A model generated the notes under the pieces. The model was not told where the DNA came from and did not search any database. It worked only from the letters and a program-made list of their open reading frames with translations. From positions 1 to 26,537 of the forward strand of contig JACRDZ010000245.1 of NCBI GenBank assembly GCA_016212735.1: a DNA stretch of 26,537 nucleotides, written 5' to 3'. Positions 23,519 through 26,537 of this stretch are shown piece after piece. Each line of letters starts with the position of its first letter. The stretch's first letter is position 1. The translations under genes and the position numbers were made by a program. The DNA is from Candidatus Firestoneibacteriota bacterium. Lineage in GTDB: Bacteria; JACRDZ01.

Positions 23519-23671
23519 TAGATCCCCGATAATAAATGTCGGAGATGACAGGCAAGAGGGTGCAATTAAAAGTGTTGGGATACGCCTTTACTTTGCTGTC
23601 ATTCTGAGCGGAGCGAAGAATCTGCTTTTAAAGCATGAAAAACAGATTCTTCGCTTCGCTCAGAATGACAG
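23519..23671. repeat. Repeat-rich gap between cmk and plsC
   Basis: A single degenerate arm of a second family (AGATCCCCGATAATAAATG, from 23519) is followed by a family-1 palindrome. Its arms are 23596-23624 and 23643-23671, 29 bp with one mismatch, and an 18-nt loop. No gene is visible here. The hairpin could act as a terminator after cmk. Confidence 0.8.
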
Positions 23672-23750
23672 AGAACAAATTTCTATTATTCGATGATAGC
23701 TTGTTAGCTAAAAGCCGATACTTTTAATTACACCCCAGTCAAGAGGCTAT

Positions 23751-24380
23751 GTGATAATTTATTATCTTACTCATATTATTTCATGGATTATTTGTAAAAT
23801 ATTTTTCCGTCTTGAAGTTAAAGGAATAGAAAATATTCCTAAACAGGGTTCTGTATTGCTTGTTTCAAATCATGTAAGCAATATGGATCCGATTTTTATA
23901 CCTACGGCTGTTTGGAGAAGAATATTCAACTTCATGGCTAAAGAAGAACTATTTAGCAACCCAATAATTGCTGCTTATTTCCGAAAAATAAAAATGTTCC
24001 CCATTAAACGAGGCAAAGGTGATTTAAAAGCAATAAAAACATCAATAGATATATTAAACAGAGGTGAATTATTGCTCATGTTCCCTGAAGGGACACGTTC
24101 AAAAACAGGAGAATTACTGCCAGCGCAGCCAGGCTCGGCTTTAATAGCTCTTAAATCAAATGCCACTATTGTTCCGGCATTTATTTCAGGTTCGGAAAAA
24201 GTACTTCCAAAAGGTGCAAAAATGATTAGACTAAAAAAAATAACAGTATATTTCGGCAAATCTTTTAATCTTGAAAAATATAAAAACGCAATCGATAGTA
24301 AAGAAAATTATAAAATAATCGGTGAAGAAATAATGAAGCGAATTGCCGAATTAAAAGATGGAATAGCTCATGGCTCATAG
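23751..24380 (+). CDS. plsC: 1-acyl-sn-glycerol-3-phosphate acyltransferase
   Basis: A 209-residue PlsC-type acyltransferase that makes phosphatidic acid at the inner membrane. The N-terminal hydrophobic stretch (residues 1-20) is followed by the catalytic NHVSNMD (H41, D46), then MFPIKRGKGD (82-91) and the substrate loop FPEGTRS (111-117). The start is GTG at 23751, preceded by AAGAGG; the overlapping ATG is immediately followed by a stop. The last residues, GIAHGS, are encoded by a GCTCATGGCTCATAGCTC repeat that forms the end of the gene. Confidence 0.9.
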   Translation: MIIYYLTHIISWIICKIFFRLEVKGIENIPKQGSVLLVSNHVSNMDPIFIPTAVWRRIFNFMAKEELFSNPIIAAYFRKIKMFPIKRGKGDLKAIKTSIDILNRGELLLMFPEGTRSKTGELLPAQPGSALIALKSNATIVPAFISGSEKVLPKGAKMIRLKKITVYFGKSFNLEKYKNAIDSKENYKIIGEEIMKRIAELKDGIAHGS

Positions 24381-24382
24381 CT
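24365..24382. repeat. GCTCATGGCTCATAGCTC short repeat at the plsC end
   Basis: A tandem-like GCTCAT-GGCTCAT-AGCTC stretch covers the plsC stop codon and resembles simple interspersed repeats in this genome. It is short, so its identity as a repeat family is tentative. Confidence 0.4.
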
Positions 24383-24404
24383 CTTAGGATTGTTCATATT
24401 TCGC

Positions 24405-24444
24405 TTGACAAAAATATGGTTTTTCTTATACTTATATAAGTATA
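24405..24444 (+). promoter_or_regulatory. Promoter with palindromic operator for the TPR gene
   Basis: A perfect TTGACA (24405-24410), 16-nt spacer and TATACT (24427-24432) form a strong vegetative promoter. The -10 box is the left half of a perfect 18-bp palindrome, TATACTTATATAAGTATA (24427-24444), which could be an operator covering the -10 and start site. The mRNA leader would be about 135 nt and includes the palindromic element at 24467-24550. Confidence 0.6.
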
Positions 24445-24466
24445 GAAAATTAAAAGTTTAAAAGTA

Positions 24467-24550
24467 AAATTAGATTCCCGATAAAACATGTCGGGAATGA
24501 CACAATCTTTTGCATGTCATACTCGGCATGTTTTATCGGGAATCTAATTT
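24467..24550. repeat. Family-2 palindromic element (GATTCCCGATAAAACATG arms)
   Basis: Perfect 24-bp outer arms (24467-24490 and 24527-24550) continue into imperfect inner arms (CGGGAATGACA / TGTCATACTCG) around a short loop. A sequence very like the family-1 element start (GTATAGAAAATTAAAAG) precedes it at 24440. It lies in the leader of the TPR gene, 11 nt before its ribosome binding site, and may affect its translation or transcription. Confidence 0.85.
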
Positions 24551-24575
24551 GATAGTTAAATAGGAGATTAATTTT

Positions 24576-25613
24576 GTGGAGATGCGAAATAAAATAAATA
24601 AATTTTTAGCATCATTTCTTATTTTAATAATTATTTTCACTTTATTAATTTCTAATCCTCTCTGTGCAGAACAGGTCACAGGTAAAGTCATATGGGTTTC
24701 ACCTTTCTTTGGATTTATATATATTCGCTTAGATGATGATAAAATAGCAAATCTCGGAAGTGAATTGGAAATATATTTAAAAGCTAATAATAAAACCGGC
24801 AAAATAGATTCAATTACTTCTTACAAAGATGTAACAATTTGTAAAGTAGAACCTTCTGAATTAGTAAGACAAATACGTAAAGGTGATACGGTTTCAGGCA
24901 ATATCAAGCTTTCGATTGCAACTCCCAAAAGAAAAAGATTAATTAGTGATACTATAATTGCAGAATATGAACAGCAACAAAAAATAAGAAAAGAAATCGA
25001 AAGTTCAGTAACACCGGAACAAACTATTGAAACCGAAAAAAAGATTCAAGAAGAATTAGAAAAAAAACGTATAGAAGAAAAAACAATGCTTCTTAAAGAT
25101 GAAGTACGAAGAAAAGAAGAAGAATCAAAACGAAAAGAAGAAGAAGAAAATAATAAAATGTTGAATAGTTTAACCGCTGAAAAGTGGTTTGATAAAGGAG
25201 AAACTGCCGGTGATCCTAAGTTTAAAATTGAGTATTATAAAAATGCTTTAAAATTGAACAATAATTATACTGAAGCTCATTACAAATTGGGAACGGTTTA
25301 TCAAGAGAATGGTAATTTAGGCGATGCACTTGCTGAATACATTGAAGTAGAAAGAATTGATAAAAAACATGTTCTGGGTTTAAATAATACTGCTGACATA
25401 TACAAACGTTTAGGATTCATGGATCAAGCATTGGAAACAATTAAAAAAGCAGCTGACTTTTCCCCTACCACAAGTATTGTTTGGGTAACTATGGGTGAAA
25501 TTTATGAAGCAATGAATGAGAAACAAAAAGCCATAGAAGCATATTCCCACGCAATTGATGATTCAAAATGGAAATCCTATGTAACAAACAAGATATCTGA
25601 ACTGCAAAAATAA
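24576..25613 (+). CDS. Exported coiled-coil/TPR protein
   Basis: A 345-residue protein of unknown specific role. The signal peptide is a long hydrophobic run (about 10-27) with likely cleavage after LCA (residue 31). The mature N-terminus (about 32-115) looks like a small beta-rich domain (VTGKVIWVSPFFGFIYIRLD). A highly charged coiled coil (about 125-205, rich in E, K and R) follows, then three or so TPR units (about 205-340: NYTEAHYKLGTVYQENGNLG, HVLGLNNTADIYKRLGFMDQ, SIVWVTMGEIYEAMNEKQ). TPRs normally bind partner proteins, so a periplasmic scaffold or assembly factor is plausible. Start: GTG at 24576 with AGGAG 9 nt upstream; ATG at 24582 is possible. It has its own promoter with a palindromic operator-like site. 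Confidence 0.8.
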   Translation: MEMRNKINKFLASFLILIIIFTLLISNPLCAEQVTGKVIWVSPFFGFIYIRLDDDKIANLGSELEIYLKANNKTGKIDSITSYKDVTICKVEPSELVRQIRKGDTVSGNIKLSIATPKRKRLISDTIIAEYEQQQKIRKEIESSVTPEQTIETEKKIQEELEKKRIEEKTMLLKDEVRRKEEESKRKEEEENNKMLNSLTAEKWFDKGETAGDPKFKIEYYKNALKLNNNYTEAHYKLGTVYQENGNLGDALAEYIEVERIDKKHVLGLNNTADIYKRLGFMDQALETIKKAADFSPTTSIVWVTMGEIYEAMNEKQKAIEAYSHAIDDSKWKSYVTNKISELQK

Positions 25614-25620
25614 ATTTAAA

Positions 25621-26280
25621 TTAATTTCTAATCCAGATATGATAAAGCCTTAATAAATATAATTCTATACCTGCTAAAATAATAGCAATCGGGATATAAT
25701 ACAATAAATTTTTAAAACTTTTAATTTTATGTTCTTTTTTAAAAAACATTATTACTAATATCAAATTTGTATTGAAATATAATATTAATATTCCGATTAT
25801 TGATAAACCAGCTAATAGCCAATACAACCATTCCAAACCGGATATTATTAAAACATAAAAAATAAATAAAAAAAATATAAGTCCTAAGAGGTCAATATAT
25901 TTTGATATAACCCCTCTTTTGTCCTCTTTTTCCCATATCATAAAGTTTGAAATAGGATATAAAAAACAAACTAATGCAGTGCCTGTTAAAAATCCCGTTG
26001 CCAGTCGGATATAATTATTAGTATCCCTCAATTTTAAAACTACCGTACCAACATCAAGCCCCATTAACACTATAAAACTTAACAATATATACATTATTGA
26101 TTTATCGGGCAAAGCAGCCCCTTTTCTTCTCGATAAAATTAAAAAATATATATATGTTAAAAACGCTCCGAGATAAATTCCGGTGCAACGAGAACATATA
26201 GGTAAACTCAATCCGTTTATAATAAAAGACCTATCAAAATTCTGATGACAAACAGAAGTCCCAATTTCATACAAAATCAT
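25621..26280 (-). CDS. DUF2085 family integral membrane protein
   Basis: A 219-residue membrane protein matching the DUF2085 family: CHQNFDRSF near the N-terminus (C11, H12), then LPICSRCTGIYLGA (C29, C32), followed by about five to six hydrophobic segments. The paired Cys-His and CxxC residues suggest a metal or redox site, but the family has no established function. Start: ATG at 26280, with AAGGGA 9 nt upstream. A TTG at 26325 would add 15 lysine/asparagine-rich residues and starts inside a palindromic repeat, so it is unlikely. The gene converges with the TPR gene, leaving only 7 nt between stop codons and no visible terminator. Confidence 0.85.
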   Translation of the reverse strand: MILYEIGTSVCHQNFDRSFIINGLSLPICSRCTGIYLGAFLTYIYFLILSRRKGAALPDKSIMYILLSFIVLMGLDVGTVVLKLRDTNNYIRLATGFLTGTALVCFLYPISNFMIWEKEDKRGVISKYIDLLGLIFFLFIFYVLIISGLEWLYWLLAGLSIIGILILYFNTNLILVIMFFKKEHKIKSFKNLLYYIPIAIILAGIELYLLRLYHIWIRN

Positions 26281-26323
26281 ATAGCTAATTCCCTTTTTAT
26301 TCTTTTTGTTATTTTTATTCTTC

Positions 26324-26520
26324 AAAAGCAGATTCTTCGTTTCACTCAGAATGACACTTTTCCTTTGCTTATCATGTCATCCTTGAGCATCTTCATGTGT
26401 CATTCTGAGCATCTTCATGTGTCATTCTGAGCATCTTCATGTGTCATTCTGAGCATCTTCACATGTCATCCTTGAGCATCTTCATGTGTCATTCTGAGCG
26501 AAGCGAAGAATCTGCTTTTA
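26324..26520. repeat. Family-1 element with internal 22-bp tandem array
   Basis: Outer inverted ends AAAAGCAGATTCTTCG and CGAAGAATCTGCTTTT bound a tandem array at 26375-26486 of five units, 22-23 bp each, starting at 26375, 26398, 26420, 26442 and 26464. Each unit carries TGTCATTCTGAG or TGTCATCCTTGAG followed by CATCTTCA. The final 17 bases of the window (26521-26537) show nothing further. Confidence 0.85.
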
Positions 26521-26537
26521 ATACCACTCTTCACTTA

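Noticed and set aside
26281..26325. Longer DUF2085 protein starting at TTG 26325
   Set aside because: The extension is low-complexity K/N sequence starting in a palindromic repeat. ATG 26280 has a good binding site.
26375..26486. CRISPR-like array
   Set aside because: Units are contiguous 22-23 bp tandem repeats with no unique spacers, and there are no cas genes.

Overview
The window is AT-rich bacterial DNA from an anaerobe-like, Gram-negative-type organism. Support for this comes from a bactofilin, a lipoprotein HtrA-type protease, a HydG-type radical SAM enzyme, biotin genes and a PlsC acyltransferase. The many short palindromic repeats of the TGTCATTCTGAG...GAAGAATCT type, together with very low GC, suggest an uncultured candidate-phylum lineage (for example Omnitrophota- or Elusimicrobiota-like). 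I cannot fix the taxon from sequence alone. I see no rRNA, tRNA, CRISPR array or transposase gene.

Left part (about 104-13359, all minus strand): one tightly packed apparent operon read leftwards from a promoter near 13437-13465. In transcription order it encodes a eukaryotic-type (HAD-fold) phosphomannomutase; a long alpha-D-phosphohexomutase; a 1371-residue fusion of an RSH/SpoT-type HD alarmone-hydrolase domain to a C-terminal ROK-like sugar-kinase domain; a 2H phosphoesterase; a 1475-residue protein with an N-terminal GAF domain and a C-terminal RelA/SpoT-synthetase-like domain interrupted by a long insertion; an inositol-monophosphatase-family phosphatase; and perhaps a 32-residue peptide. 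Enzymes that could make and break a phosphorylated nucleotide are thus interleaved with sugar kinase, mutase and phosphatase functions. I regard this as the most likely undescribed system in the window: a candidate nucleotide-signal/sugar-phosphate cassette. Its biochemistry is inference.

Middle part (13496-15470, plus strand): divergent from the cassette is a small operon of three uncharacterised genes (127 aa, a 31-aa single-membrane-span peptide, 106 aa) and rlmN. The conserved N-terminus of RlmN is only reached if translation starts at an ATT codon coupled to the upstream stop.

Right part (15507-22353, plus strand): a lipoprotein HtrA/DegP-like protease with several PDZ domains, a degenerate protease-like paralogue, a HydG-type tyrosine lyase, ThiS, BioF and BioC, mostly overlapping or closely spaced. 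Then come bactofilin-cmk (4-nt overlap), plsC, a coiled-coil/TPR exported protein with its own promoter, and a convergent DUF2085 membrane protein.

At least eight copies of several palindromic or short interspersed repeat families lie between 15.4 kb and the right end, and I saw none in the left 15.4 kb. Several look like mini transposable elements that modified genes. One inserted in frame into a signal-peptide coding region with a perfect 10-bp target duplication, one rewrote the end of rlmN, and one separated bioF from bioC.
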